Positions 24,870 through 32,042 of a DNA stretch of 34,187 bases are shown here, piece after piece (the first letter of the stretch is position 1; every line of letters begins with the position of its first letter). The notes under the pieces are model-generated. The model saw only the letters and a program-made list of their open reading frames with translations. It ran no database searches and was not told the origin of the DNA. Source of the stretch: an uncultured Clostridia bacterium (GTDB taxonomy: Bacteria > Bacillota > Clostridia > UMGS1810). Location of the stretch: contig CALGRC010000205.1 in assembly GCA_937959315.1 (NCBI GenBank), forward strand, positions 1 through 34,187, written 5' to 3'. The translations under genes were made by a program, and so were the position numbers.

Positions 24870-24904
24870 ACCGGCCGCCCGTAAATAGCGGGCGGCCGGT
24901 TTTT
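24870..24904 (+). terminator. Intrinsic terminator after the RpiR-family gene
   Basis: A 12-bp GC-rich stem, ACCGGCCGCCCG (24870-24881) with its complement (24889-24900), a 7-base loop and a TTTTT run, 6 bases after the stop. Confidence 0.92.
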
Positions 24905-24927
24905 GAAAACGGAGGGACGGATAGCAG

Positions 24928-26148
24928 ATGGGGAAAAGAAGCGTTGCCGTGATTGGCGGCGGGCCGGCAGGCATGCTGGCGGCAGCAACAGCGGCAGAAG
25001 GCGGGCATGATGTGGTACTGCTGGAAAAAAACCAGATGCTGGGCAAAAAGCTCCTGATTACCGGCAAGGGGCGGTGCAATATTACCAATGCCGCCAGTAT
25101 GGAGGATTTCATTCAAAACGTCCCGGTGCATGGTAATTTTTTATATAGTGCGTTTTATTCGTTTACCAATGATGACCTGCTTTCCCTGCTGCACAGGCTG
25201 GGGCTGGAAACCAAAGTGGAGCGGGGCGGCCGGGTTTTTCCGGTAAGCGACCGGTCGCAGGATGTGCTTGCCGCTTTGCAGCGGTATTTGCGCCAAACCG
25301 GCGTCCGGGTGGTGCATACCGCGGCCCGGGGTATACAAAATGGGCCGGGAGAAAAGAAAACGGTAAGGCTGCCAGGCGGCAAGGCTTTTTTGTGTGACCG
25401 GGTGGTGATTGCTACCGGCGGGGCCAGTTATCCGCAAACTGGCTCGACGGGGGATGGTTACCGGTTTGCCCGTGCGCTGGGACATACGGTAACCCCGCTC
25501 AAGCCATCGCTGGTGCCGCTGGAACTGGAGGAGCCGTATGGGAAGGAGTTGCAGGGGCTGTCGCTGCGCAATGTTGCGGTAAGCATCTATGAAAACGGCA
25601 GGGTTGCCTATGAGGATTTTGGTGAATTGATGTTTACCCATTTTGGAATATCGGGGCCGGTGGTTTTAAGCGCGAGCTCCCATATGCGGGGGAATACTGC
25701 CTATGTACTTTCGATAGATTTAAAGCCCGCGCTGGATTTGGATACGCTGGACAGGCGTCTGCTGCGTGACTTTGAAGCGGAAAAGAACAAGGATTTTGCC
25801 AATGCGCTCGATTTGCTGCTTCCCAAAAAACTGATACCGTTGATGGTGCGGCTGTCAGGCATTGACGCGCATAAAAAGGTGCATTCCGTCACGCGGGAGG
25901 AGCGGCATAAGCTGGCGCGGCTGCTCAAAGGCTTTTCTATGCATATCAAAGGGTTCCGCCCGTTAAAAGAGGCGATTATTACTTCTGGCGGGGTGGCCGT
26001 TAAGGAAATTGACCCCAGTACAATGGAATCTAAACTGGCGCCGGGCGTGTTTTTTGCCGGGGAAGTGATGGATGTGGACGCTTACACCGGCGGGTTTAAT
26101 TTACAGATTGCCTTTTCTACCGGATATTTGGCTGGAAAAAATGTGTAG
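24928..26148 (+). CDS. HI0933-family flavoprotein (predicted FAD-dependent oxidoreductase)
   Basis: A 406-residue flavoprotein of the HI0933/YhiN family (BaiN-like). It has the FAD-binding N-terminus VAVIGGGPAGMLAAATAAE, the family signature GKKLLITGKGRCNITN at about 35-50, an ATGGASYPQTGSTGDGY motif in the middle, GELMFTHFGISGPVVL, and the C-terminal GVFFAGEVMDVDAYTGGFNLQIAFSTG. The physiological substrate of most members is unknown. GGAGGG lies 11 bases before the ATG. In many clostridia this gene stands close to cmk, plsC and ispH, as here, which suggests a conserved neighbourhood rather than a known pathway. Confidence 0.9.
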   Translation: MGKRSVAVIGGGPAGMLAAATAAEGGHDVVLLEKNQMLGKKLLITGKGRCNITNAASMEDFIQNVPVHGNFLYSAFYSFTNDDLLSLLHRLGLETKVERGGRVFPVSDRSQDVLAALQRYLRQTGVRVVHTAARGIQNGPGEKKTVRLPGGKAFLCDRVVIATGGASYPQTGSTGDGYRFARALGHTVTPLKPSLVPLELEEPYGKELQGLSLRNVAVSIYENGRVAYEDFGELMFTHFGISGPVVLSASSHMRGNTAYVLSIDLKPALDLDTLDRRLLRDFEAEKNKDFANALDLLLPKKLIPLMVRLSGIDAHKKVHSVTREERHKLARLLKGFSMHIKGFRPLKEAIITSGGVAVKEIDPSTMESKLAPGVFFAGEVMDVDAYTGGFNLQIAFSTGYLAGKNV

Positions 26149-26220
26149 CATGATTGCGGGTTCGGCGGCATACACTATGAGTAGCTTATGGTGCCCGGAT
26201 ATATAGAAAAGGGGGTTGGC

Positions 26221-26688
26221 ATGAAAAAGCTGCTCAATAAATTGCTTGGCGATTGGCTGCTGAGCCTTAAAATCCAGCATGTAATGTTTACGGCGCTGTT
26301 TGCCTGCCTGGCGGTGGTGCTGGTCGCTCAGATTGGGCTGCGTTCGGCTGTTACACGGACGTTTTTTACCAATATTGAATCATATGAAGGCGTGGCTATG
26401 GCCGACGCAGGCAATGCCGTGGAGCTAGGCAGTATTACTGTAACGCTGCTGGAAGGGGAACCGGGCGATAGCGTAGAACTGCTTGTCAATGGTACGACGG
26501 CGGCTGTGCTGGATACGGTGCAAAAGACGCTGGAAATCCCATCTAACTGTGTGGTAGAGGTGCGCGCCAAGGAGCGGGTGCGGGTAAAGCTGGATGCAGT
26601 CAGCGATAATTTGCAGTTGGTAACACCGTTGTCTGAAGTGGCAGTAGAAGGCGGCTGCCGTCCGCTTTGCAGGGTACATTTTAAATAA
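26221..26688 (+). CDS. Unknown membrane-anchored protein
   Basis: I do not recognise this 155-residue protein. It has a short basic amphipathic N-terminus (MKKLLNKLLGDWLLSLK), one hydrophobic segment at about residues 22-40 (MFTALFACLAVVLVAQIGL), and a C-terminal domain of mostly beta character, rich in Val, Glu and Thr, with two cysteines near the end (GGCRPLCRV). The likely topology is a single anchor with the domain outside. The start ATG 26221 has AGGGGG about 6 bases upstream. It lies 72 bases after the flavoprotein gene and ahead of the hutP-like gene, with a weak hairpin terminator after it. Confidence 0.65.
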   Translation: MKKLLNKLLGDWLLSLKIQHVMFTALFACLAVVLVAQIGLRSAVTRTFFTNIESYEGVAMADAGNAVELGSITVTLLEGEPGDSVELLVNGTTAAVLDTVQKTLEIPSNCVVEVRAKERVRVKLDAVSDNLQLVTPLSEVAVEGGCRPLCRVHFK

Positions 26689-26691
26689 CGC

Positions 26692-26720
26692 TTGCGATAT
26701 GATGGAAAGTACTATATAAT
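26692..26720 (+). promoter_or_regulatory. Promoter of the hutP-like gene
   Basis: TTGCGA (26692-26697), 17 bases, TATAAT (26715-26720). The -10 lies inside an inverted repeat that also resembles a terminator for the upstream gene. Confidence 0.65.
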
Positions 26721-26738
26721 ACATATAGTGCTTTTTTT
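26706..26738 (+). terminator. Possible weak terminator overlapping the hutP-like promoter
   Basis: AAAGTACTATAT (26706-26717) pairs with ATATAGTGCTTT (26723-26734) over 12 bp with one G-U, loop AATAC, followed by four more T. The stem is AU-rich and so weak. It could instead be an operator dyad over the -10. Confidence 0.4.
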
Positions 26739-26754
26739 GATAGGGGCGTTTACC

Positions 26755-27186
26755 ATGGAAGGAACAAGAATGGAATCTGGGTATGGGAGCAGGGATGTGG
26801 CCACATTTGCCATAGAGCTTGCGCTTACCAAAACGCGGCAGACGGAGCGGGATTTGATAAACCGGCTGTCCAAAAGCGGTGTGCAGTGCGCCGCAGTAGA
26901 TTATGGCGGGGAATTTATCACGTGTATTGATAAGATCATTGAACGCGCGGCGGTTGCGGCAGTGCGCGAAGGCGTAATTGCCAATACCCACCGGGAGGAA
27001 GGCGCAGTGGTGGGTGCGGCGCGCGAGGCCATTACCCAAGTGATGAATAAAGCGATCGGCCTCAATGTCGGCGGGAAAATCGGTATTGCACGGTACCGGG
27101 AGCATTTGTGTGTGTGCATCTTTTTTGGGATTGGGATGCTGCATTTAAATGAAGTGGGCGTTGGGTTGGGCCACCGCGTGATATGA
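26755..27186 (+). CDS. HutP-family RNA-binding regulatory protein
   Basis: A 143-residue protein resembling HutP, the histidine- and Mg-dependent antiterminator of Bacillus hut mRNA. The match is over the whole domain: DVATFAIELALTKTRQTERDL, REGVIANTHREEGAVVGAAREAI, IGLNVGGKIGIARY and the C-terminal GVGLGHRVI. No histidine-utilisation gene lies near; it sits upstream of cmk-plsC-ispH, so it probably controls something else. Compared with Bacillus HutP as I remember it, the metal-ligand histidines appear replaced (Gly, Gly, Asn). Start: ATG 26755 after AGGGGCG; ATG 26770, preceded by AAGGA, is an equally credible alternative. Confidence 0.75.
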   Translation: MEGTRMESGYGSRDVATFAIELALTKTRQTERDLINRLSKSGVQCAAVDYGGEFITCIDKIIERAAVAAVREGVIANTHREEGAVVGAAREAITQVMNKAIGLNVGGKIGIARYREHLCVCIFFGIGMLHLNEVGVGLGHRVI

Positions 27187-27212
27187 CGGAGATAAAAAGG
27201 GGAAAGAGAAAT

Positions 27213-27878
27213 ATGGTGAAAATAGCGATTGACGGCCCGGCCGGGGCAGGCAAGAGCACCATTGCGCGTGCGGTGGCACAGCAGTTGGGTTATGTATATA
27301 TCGATACCGGCGCTATGTACCGTGCGCTGGCTTGGAAAGCGATTGGGCTGGGTATTCGGATATCTGAAGAGCCTGCACAGGTTTGCGCTTTTTTGCCGGA
27401 TACCAAACTGGAACTTGCATACCGGGATGGGGAGCAGTACATATTCATTGACGGGCAGGATGTGTCGCAGGCTATCCGGACGCCGGAAGTATCCGCCGGT
27501 TCATCGGAAATTGCGGTGATTCCGGAAGTGCGGGCATGGCTGTTGGATTTCCAACGGGATCTCGCATCGGAACATAATTGCATTATGGATGGGCGGGACA
27601 TTGGGACAAAAGTACTGCCGGATGCGGATTTGAAAATCTTTTTGACCGCTACGCCGGAAGACCGGGCGCGGCGCCGGTATGATGAATTAAAGCTGCGCGG
27701 GGCGGATATATCCTATCGCCAAGTGCTTTTGGATATGGTTGCGAGGGATAAAAACGATTCTGAACGGGCGGCGTCGCCGCTGCGCCAGGCAGAGGACGCT
27801 GTGCGGGTGGATACCACCGGTAATACGCTGGAGCAGTCCATAGCACAGATCCGGCGATTGATTGAAAATTTGAAATAG
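27213..27878 (+). CDS. cmk: Cytidylate kinase
   Basis: Phosphorylates CMP and dCMP with ATP, feeding nucleotide and phospholipid (CDP-diacylglycerol) synthesis. The 221 residues have the P-loop DGPAGAGKST at about 7-16, YIDTGAMYRALAWKA, the CMP-binding VSAGSSEIA and MDGRDIGTKVLPDADLKIFL segments and the lid RARRRYDELKLRG. The length is normal. I choose ATG 27213, with AGGGGA upstream; an ATG at 27183 overlapping the hutP-like stop is in frame but has no ribosome site. plsC follows 17 bases later and then ispH-rpsA, a common Firmicute order. Confidence 0.95.
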   Translation: MVKIAIDGPAGAGKSTIARAVAQQLGYVYIDTGAMYRALAWKAIGLGIRISEEPAQVCAFLPDTKLELAYRDGEQYIFIDGQDVSQAIRTPEVSAGSSEIAVIPEVRAWLLDFQRDLASEHNCIMDGRDIGTKVLPDADLKIFLTATPEDRARRRYDELKLRGADISYRQVLLDMVARDKNDSERAASPLRQAEDAVRVDTTGNTLEQSIAQIRRLIENLK

Positions 27879-27895
27879 GCAAAGGGACGAGAGGC

Positions 27896-28489
27896 ATGTT
27901 TTTTCGAGTTGCAAAAGTACTGGTACGTTTTTTTATGAAGGTCTATTTTCGTATATCCATTGAAGGGGAAGAACATATCCCATCCGAGGGCGGTTGTGTG
28001 CTGTGTATCAACCACATCAGTTTGTGGGACCCGCCGGTATTGATGGCGATGTTAGAACGGCAGATTTTTTTCATTGCGAAGGAAGAGCTGTTTCATCATC
28101 CGTTTTTAAGCTGGCTGCTGCCTAAAATCGGCACAGTGCCTATTAAGCGTAACCACGGGGATATCGGTGCAATCAAATCGGCCCTCCGGGTGGTCCGGGA
28201 TGGGCGTGTGCTGGGTATCTTTCCTACCGGCCGCCGGGTGCTGCCAGGGCAGAAAGCGCCGGTGAAAGCGGGCGTGGCGCTCATTGCAACCATGTCCAAG
28301 GCGCCGGTGGTGCCTATTTATATGGACGCTGTATACCGCCCGTTTCACAAGGTACATATCATCATCGGCGAGCCGATGGATGTTTCATCCTACAGCGGCC
28401 GGCGGCTGGAACCGGCGGAGCTCAAGTCGCTGGCTAATGATATGTACCGCCATATTTTAGCGCTGCGGCCGGAGGATGGCGGGGTATGA
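27896..28489 (+). CDS. plsC: 1-acyl-sn-glycerol-3-phosphate acyltransferase (PlsC family) with unusual motif III
   Basis: Membrane-associated acyltransferase that makes phosphatidic acid from lysophosphatidic acid. The 197 residues carry the catalytic H-x4-D (His40 and Asp45 in NHISLWDPP), motif II around IKRNHGD and motif IV APVVPIYMDAV. Motif III, normally FPEGTR with a nearly invariant Glu, reads FPTGRR (109-114). The Glu helps bind the glycerol-3-phosphate part of the acceptor, so this enzyme may be altered in substrate or activity. Context between cmk and ispH-rpsA is standard for plsC. Its stop overlaps the ispH start by four bases (ATGA). Confidence 0.88.
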   Translation: MFFRVAKVLVRFFMKVYFRISIEGEEHIPSEGGCVLCINHISLWDPPVLMAMLERQIFFIAKEELFHHPFLSWLLPKIGTVPIKRNHGDIGAIKSALRVVRDGRVLGIFPTGRRVLPGQKAPVKAGVALIATMSKAPVVPIYMDAVYRPFHKVHIIIGEPMDVSSYSGRRLEPAELKSLANDMYRHILALRPEDGGV

Positions 28490-30555
28490 AGATATTGGTG
28501 GCGAAAAGCGCCGGTTTTTGTTTTGGCGTCAAACGTGCAGTAGATTTGCTCTATGCGGCGGATCGGCCGACTGTGACATTGGGGCCGATTATCCACAACC
28601 GCCAGGTGGTGGATGATTTGGCGCGCAGGGGGGTACGGGTGGTGGACAGCGTTTCCGATACGCCGCCCGGCGCAGATCTTGCCATCCGCACCCACGGCGT
28701 ACCGCAGGCGGTGGTAGAGCAGGCACGGCGGCAGGGTATCAACTGTGTGGATTTGACTTGCCCATTTGTAAAAAAGATACATACCATTGTGCAGCAAAAG
28801 AGCCGGGAAGGGTACACCATTGTCATTGTGGGCGACCGGAACCATCCAGAAGTCACAGGAATTTGCGGTTGGTGCAAAAATTCTTTGATAGCCCTTGACA
28901 TATCTGATTTACATGATAAAATAAAGAATAGTGAACGTGTATGCCTAGTGTCGCAGACCACAATGGACCGTGCGACTTTTGAAAAAATTGAAAAATTTTT
29001 AAAAAACCATTGCAAAAAGGTCTTGGTTTTTGATACAATATGTAATGCGACAACCATCCGGCAAGCAGAAGCCAAGGCGCTTGCACAGCAGTCGGACGTT
29101 ATGGTGGTCATTGGCGGCCGGCACAGCGCCAATACGGCTAAATTGGCAGATATCTGCCGGCAGGTATGCCAAAGGGTTTATACTGTTGAATGTTTTGAGG
29201 AACTTCCTCAGAATATATATATGCCGGGGGATACCCTTGGCATTACGGCGGGCGCGTCTACACCGCCGTGGATCATTAAGGAGGTAGTGGAGAAGATGGA
29301 TGAAATGAACATGAATGGCGGAGATACCTTCGCACAAGAATTTGAGGAGTACGAAAAATCTCTGGTCACTTTAAATACAGGGGACATTGTGAAGGGGATT
29401 GTGCTGGGGGTGACAGATGCAGGCGTCAGCGTAAATCTGGGGTATAAGTCGGATGGATTTATTCCGGCCGGCGAGATGACCGACGACCCGGACGCCGACA
29501 TTCACGACCTGGTAAAAGAAGGCGATGAAATCGAAGCATTCGTGGTTCGTGTCAATGATGTGGAATGGGAAGTGACTCTTTCCAAGAAAAAAATTGATGC
29601 TATTAAAAGCGAAAAATTCTTGGAAGAAGCAGCAGAAACCCATGAAATTTTGACTGGCAAGGTCATCCAGGCTGTCAACGGGGGCGTGATTGTCAGCTAC
29701 AAAGGGTCGCGGGTGTTTGTCCCTGCTTCACAGGCAAGCGACCGGTACTTAAGCGATCTCAATTCCATTGTTGGCAACCAGGTGGATTTCCGCATTTTGG
29801 AGGTCAAAAAGGTGCGCGGGCGCAATAAAGTGGTTGGTACCATCAAAGAAGTGCTCAAAGAGCGCAAAGCTGTTTTGGCGGAAGAATTTTGGAACCATGT
29901 TGAAATTGGAAAGACGTACACCGGAACGGTAAAGTCGTTGACGAATTTCGGCGCGTTTGTAGATATCGGCGGCGTTGACGGTTTGATCCATATTTCTGAG
30001 CTGTCCTGGTCGAAGATCAAGCATCCTTCAGAAGTGGTTAACGAAGGGGACGTCGTAGAAGTTTATGTTTTGGACTTTGACAAGGAAAAAGGCAAGGTTT
30101 CGCTGGGCTTTAAAAAGGCTGAGGACAGCCCTTGGGTCAAAGCAAAGAATGAATTGTCGGTTGGACAAGTTATCGACTGCAAAATTGTCCGTATTGTGCC
30201 GTTTGGTGCGTTTGCTGAGGTTTATCCGGGCGTTGACGGGCTCATCCATATTTCTCAAGTGGCCAACAAACGGATTGGCCGTGTAGAAGATGAACTGATG
30301 GTCGGCCAGCATGTACAGGCGAAAATTGTAGAGCTTGACTTTGAAAACCAAAAAATCGGTTTGAGTATCCGGGCCTTGTTGGAAGAAAACGAGCAGAAGG
30401 AAAATGAGGAAATTATGAAAGAAGCTGGCGTAATGACTGAAGAAGAAGCGGAAGCGGCCAAAGGGGCTGAATTGGAAGCGGAAATTGTAGAAGAGGACAG
30501 CGGCCAGCCGGACAGCGAAGCAGTAGAGGCTGCACCGGAAACGACGGAAGAATAA
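28486..30555 (+). CDS. ispH: IspH-ribosomal protein S1 fusion
   Basis: A 689-residue fusion known from many clostridia. The N-terminal part (1-270) is IspH, HMBPP reductase, the last enzyme of the MEP isoprenoid pathway, with 4Fe-4S ligands Cys12, Cys92 and Cys186 and active-site residues His37, His70, His120 and Glu122. The C-terminal part has four S1 RNA-binding repeats (about 298-370, 385-455, 470-540 and 555-630) and an acidic Glu-rich tail. The third repeat, with TGTVKSLTNFGAFVDIGGVDGLIHISELSW, is the most canonical. An AAGGAGG and in-frame ATG 29296 at the domain boundary could start a free S1 protein. Bases 28861-29040 are AT-rich with promoter-like hexamers. Confidence 0.95.
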   Translation: MKILVAKSAGFCFGVKRAVDLLYAADRPTVTLGPIIHNRQVVDDLARRGVRVVDSVSDTPPGADLAIRTHGVPQAVVEQARRQGINCVDLTCPFVKKIHTIVQQKSREGYTIVIVGDRNHPEVTGICGWCKNSLIALDISDLHDKIKNSERVCLVSQTTMDRATFEKIEKFLKNHCKKVLVFDTICNATTIRQAEAKALAQQSDVMVVIGGRHSANTAKLADICRQVCQRVYTVECFEELPQNIYMPGDTLGITAGASTPPWIIKEVVEKMDEMNMNGGDTFAQEFEEYEKSLVTLNTGDIVKGIVLGVTDAGVSVNLGYKSDGFIPAGEMTDDPDADIHDLVKEGDEIEAFVVRVNDVEWEVTLSKKKIDAIKSEKFLEEAAETHEILTGKVIQAVNGGVIVSYKGSRVFVPASQASDRYLSDLNSIVGNQVDFRILEVKKVRGRNKVVGTIKEVLKERKAVLAEEFWNHVEIGKTYTGTVKSLTNFGAFVDIGGVDGLIHISELSWSKIKHPSEVVNEGDVVEVYVLDFDKEKGKVSLGFKKAEDSPWVKAKNELSVGQVIDCKIVRIVPFGAFAEVYPGVDGLIHISQVANKRIGRVEDELMVGQHVQAKIVELDFENQKIGLSIRALLEENEQKENEEIMKEAGVMTEEEAEAAKGAELEAEIVEEDSGQPDSEAVEAAPETTEE
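28895..28922 (+). promoter_or_regulatory. Promoter-like sequence inside ispH
   Basis: TTGACA (28895-28900), 16 bases, TAAAAT (28917-28922) in an AT-rich patch of the ispH coding region, about 375 bases before the possible internal start of the S1 part. Function not shown. Confidence 0.3.
29278..29298 (+). promoter_or_regulatory. Internal ribosome site and ATG at the IspH/S1 boundary
   Basis: AAGGAGG (29278-29284) is followed 11 bases later by in-frame ATG 29296 (codon 271). Translation from here would give a 419-residue S1 protein starting MDEMNMNGG, close in size to free bacterial S1-like proteins. It may allow S1 to be made in excess of IspH. Confidence 0.35.
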
Positions 30556-30565
30556 GAAACTCGGC

Positions 30566-30602
30566 ACAATATCCAATGTATTTTTACATTGGATATTGTT
30601 TT
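30566..30602 (+). terminator. Intrinsic terminator after ispH-rpsA
   Basis: A 15-bp stem, 30566-30580 with 30585-30599, with a TTTT loop and following T residues, 10 bases after the stop. The stem is AU-rich but long. Confidence 0.8.
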
Positions 30603-30624
30603 ATCTGACTGGGAGGTGGATGGT

Positions 30625-31425
30625 ATGCGTCGATGGATGGTGTGTGCAGTTGGATTGCTTTTGTATATGGGGATGTTATGTACCGGCGTGTCGGCGCAAA
30701 CGGTTGCGACAGAAATTATCACCGGAGAACAGGACTATTTGCTGCTTGCCACCATCAGCGACATTACGGATGACGCCATTGTGGCGGCGCCCTATTACTC
30801 CATTGTGCGGCAGGATGAAAATGGCCGGGATATGGATGAAATGCTGCCTACCAAAGATGCCATCTATATCGAAAAATTCCGGTATTCCTATTGTATGGAA
30901 CATGCCGATTCGTTTAATACCCCTAAGCTAGGCGATAATATTTTTATTTCCCTTTCTAAGAAGGGAAATGGGTATGTGCTAAAAAATGGTGCGTTTAAAA
31001 CCGATACGGTAGATTATAAGATTTTAACTTTTTTGGCGCCGGCATCTATGGAGGGGCAGGATTGTATGGATGATCTAGCGGCATTGTCGTATTTTGTGCG
31101 CACAGACGGGAAAGTGCGTGATTTTTCTTTTGAAAACGGCACGGTCAAGGTGGTAAAAGACGGCCGCGAGCTCATGCTCTATCCATCTGATAAGCTCAAA
31201 GAATTGGTAACTTTTGTGGCAGACAATGGGAAAGTATCGGATAGCAGTAAGACGAAGGATGTGATTACCGACCAAGAGGTGGCGCTTGAAAAGCCTGCTG
31301 ATTACCGCTGGGTATTGGCGATGGGTATTTTGGTATTGGGATTGATTTTGGGCGGGATATTATTATCGGTGCTGCTGCAGCGGGATAAACGGCAGCAAAA
31401 AGAAAAGCGGAACAAGCCAAGCTAA
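30625..31425 (+). CDS. Unknown exported type I membrane protein
   Basis: I do not recognise this 266-residue protein. It begins with a signal peptide (MRRWMVCAVGLLLYMGMLCTGVSA, likely cut after Ala24), has an extracytoplasmic domain of about 200 residues, then a transmembrane helix near the C-terminus (about 228-250, WVLAMGILVLGLILGGILLSVLL) and a strongly basic cytoplasmic tail of about 15 residues. The outer domain has beta-type segments (YLLLATISDITDDAIVAAPYYSIV, DNIFISLSKKGNGYVLKNGAFK) and two cysteines. Start ATG 30625 follows GGGAGGTGG by 5 bases. It precedes the Nudix gene by 13 bases and is probably co-transcribed with it, without an obvious functional link. Confidence 0.7.
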   Translation: MRRWMVCAVGLLLYMGMLCTGVSAQTVATEIITGEQDYLLLATISDITDDAIVAAPYYSIVRQDENGRDMDEMLPTKDAIYIEKFRYSYCMEHADSFNTPKLGDNIFISLSKKGNGYVLKNGAFKTDTVDYKILTFLAPASMEGQDCMDDLAALSYFVRTDGKVRDFSFENGTVKVVKDGRELMLYPSDKLKELVTFVADNGKVSDSSKTKDVITDQEVALEKPADYRWVLAMGILVLGLILGGILLSVLLQRDKRQQKEKRNKPS

Positions 31426-31438
31426 AGGGGGAGAGGAA

Positions 31439-31975
31439 ATGGAATTTTTTGAAAAAACAGTGCAATCGGAAGAAAAATTCCAAGGGAAAATCCTGCGGCT
31501 GCGGGTAGATACCGTCGAGCTTCCAAACGGCGGGCGTTCTACGCGGGAAATTGTGGAACATCCAGGCGGTGTGGGCGTGGTTGCAGTGGACGCAGATGAT
31601 ATGGTTTATTTGGTACGGCAGTTCCGGAAACCCTATGACCAGATTATCACAGAAATACCCGCCGGGAAATTGGATGCGGGGGAAGATCCGCGGGAATGTG
31701 GTATTCGCGAGCTTTCGGAGGAAACGGGATTGACGGCCGGACAGTTTATTTCTCTTGGCGAGATTTACCCTTCTCCCGGATATGCGGCAGAATCACTGTA
31801 TTTGTATTTGGCTTTGGATTTGACGGATGGTATGGCGCATTTAGATGCGGACGAGTTTTTAGAAGTGGAAAAGATACCGCTTTCCAAGGCAGCCGATCTT
31901 GTGATGAACGGGGAACTGAAAGATGCAAAAACGGTGGTTGGAATATTAAAAGCACTGCGGTATTTAGGCAAATAA
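31439..31975 (+). CDS. nudF: Nudix hydrolase, ADP-ribose pyrophosphatase type
   Basis: A 178-residue Nudix enzyme of the NudF type, which hydrolyses ADP-ribose to AMP and ribose 5-phosphate. The Nudix box G-x5-E-x7-REUXEEXGU is complete (AGKLDAGEDPRECGIRELSEETGL, about residues 79-101, with metal ligands in RELSEETG). The flanking features YLVRQFRKPYDQIITEIPAG before the box and SLGEIYPSPGYAAESLYLYLA after it are typical of the ADP-ribose branch, where the residues after the box bind the substrate. GGGGGAGAGG lies just before the ATG. The substrate is inferred from family. Confidence 0.9.
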   Translation: MEFFEKTVQSEEKFQGKILRLRVDTVELPNGGRSTREIVEHPGGVGVVAVDADDMVYLVRQFRKPYDQIITEIPAGKLDAGEDPRECGIRELSEETGLTAGQFISLGEIYPSPGYAAESLYLYLALDLTDGMAHLDADEFLEVEKIPLSKAADLVMNGELKDAKTVVGILKALRYLGK

Positions 31976-31984
31976 GCGGGCATG

Positions 31985-32012
31985 TTTGCAGCAGGAAAAG
32001 CATACTTATAAT
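31985..32012 (+). promoter_or_regulatory. Promoter of the polysaccharide deacetylase gene
   Basis: TTTGCA (31985-31990), 16 bases and a perfect TATAAT (32007-32012), 31 bases before the proposed TTG start. Confidence 0.6.
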
Positions 32013-32042
32013 AGGGCAAGTGCTCTATTAGGAGGTGCTTTT

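Noticed and set aside
24291..25112. 273-residue minus-strand frame across the RpiR-family gene and flavoprotein
   Set aside because: Antisense to two recognised genes and crosses a terminator hairpin; no motif.
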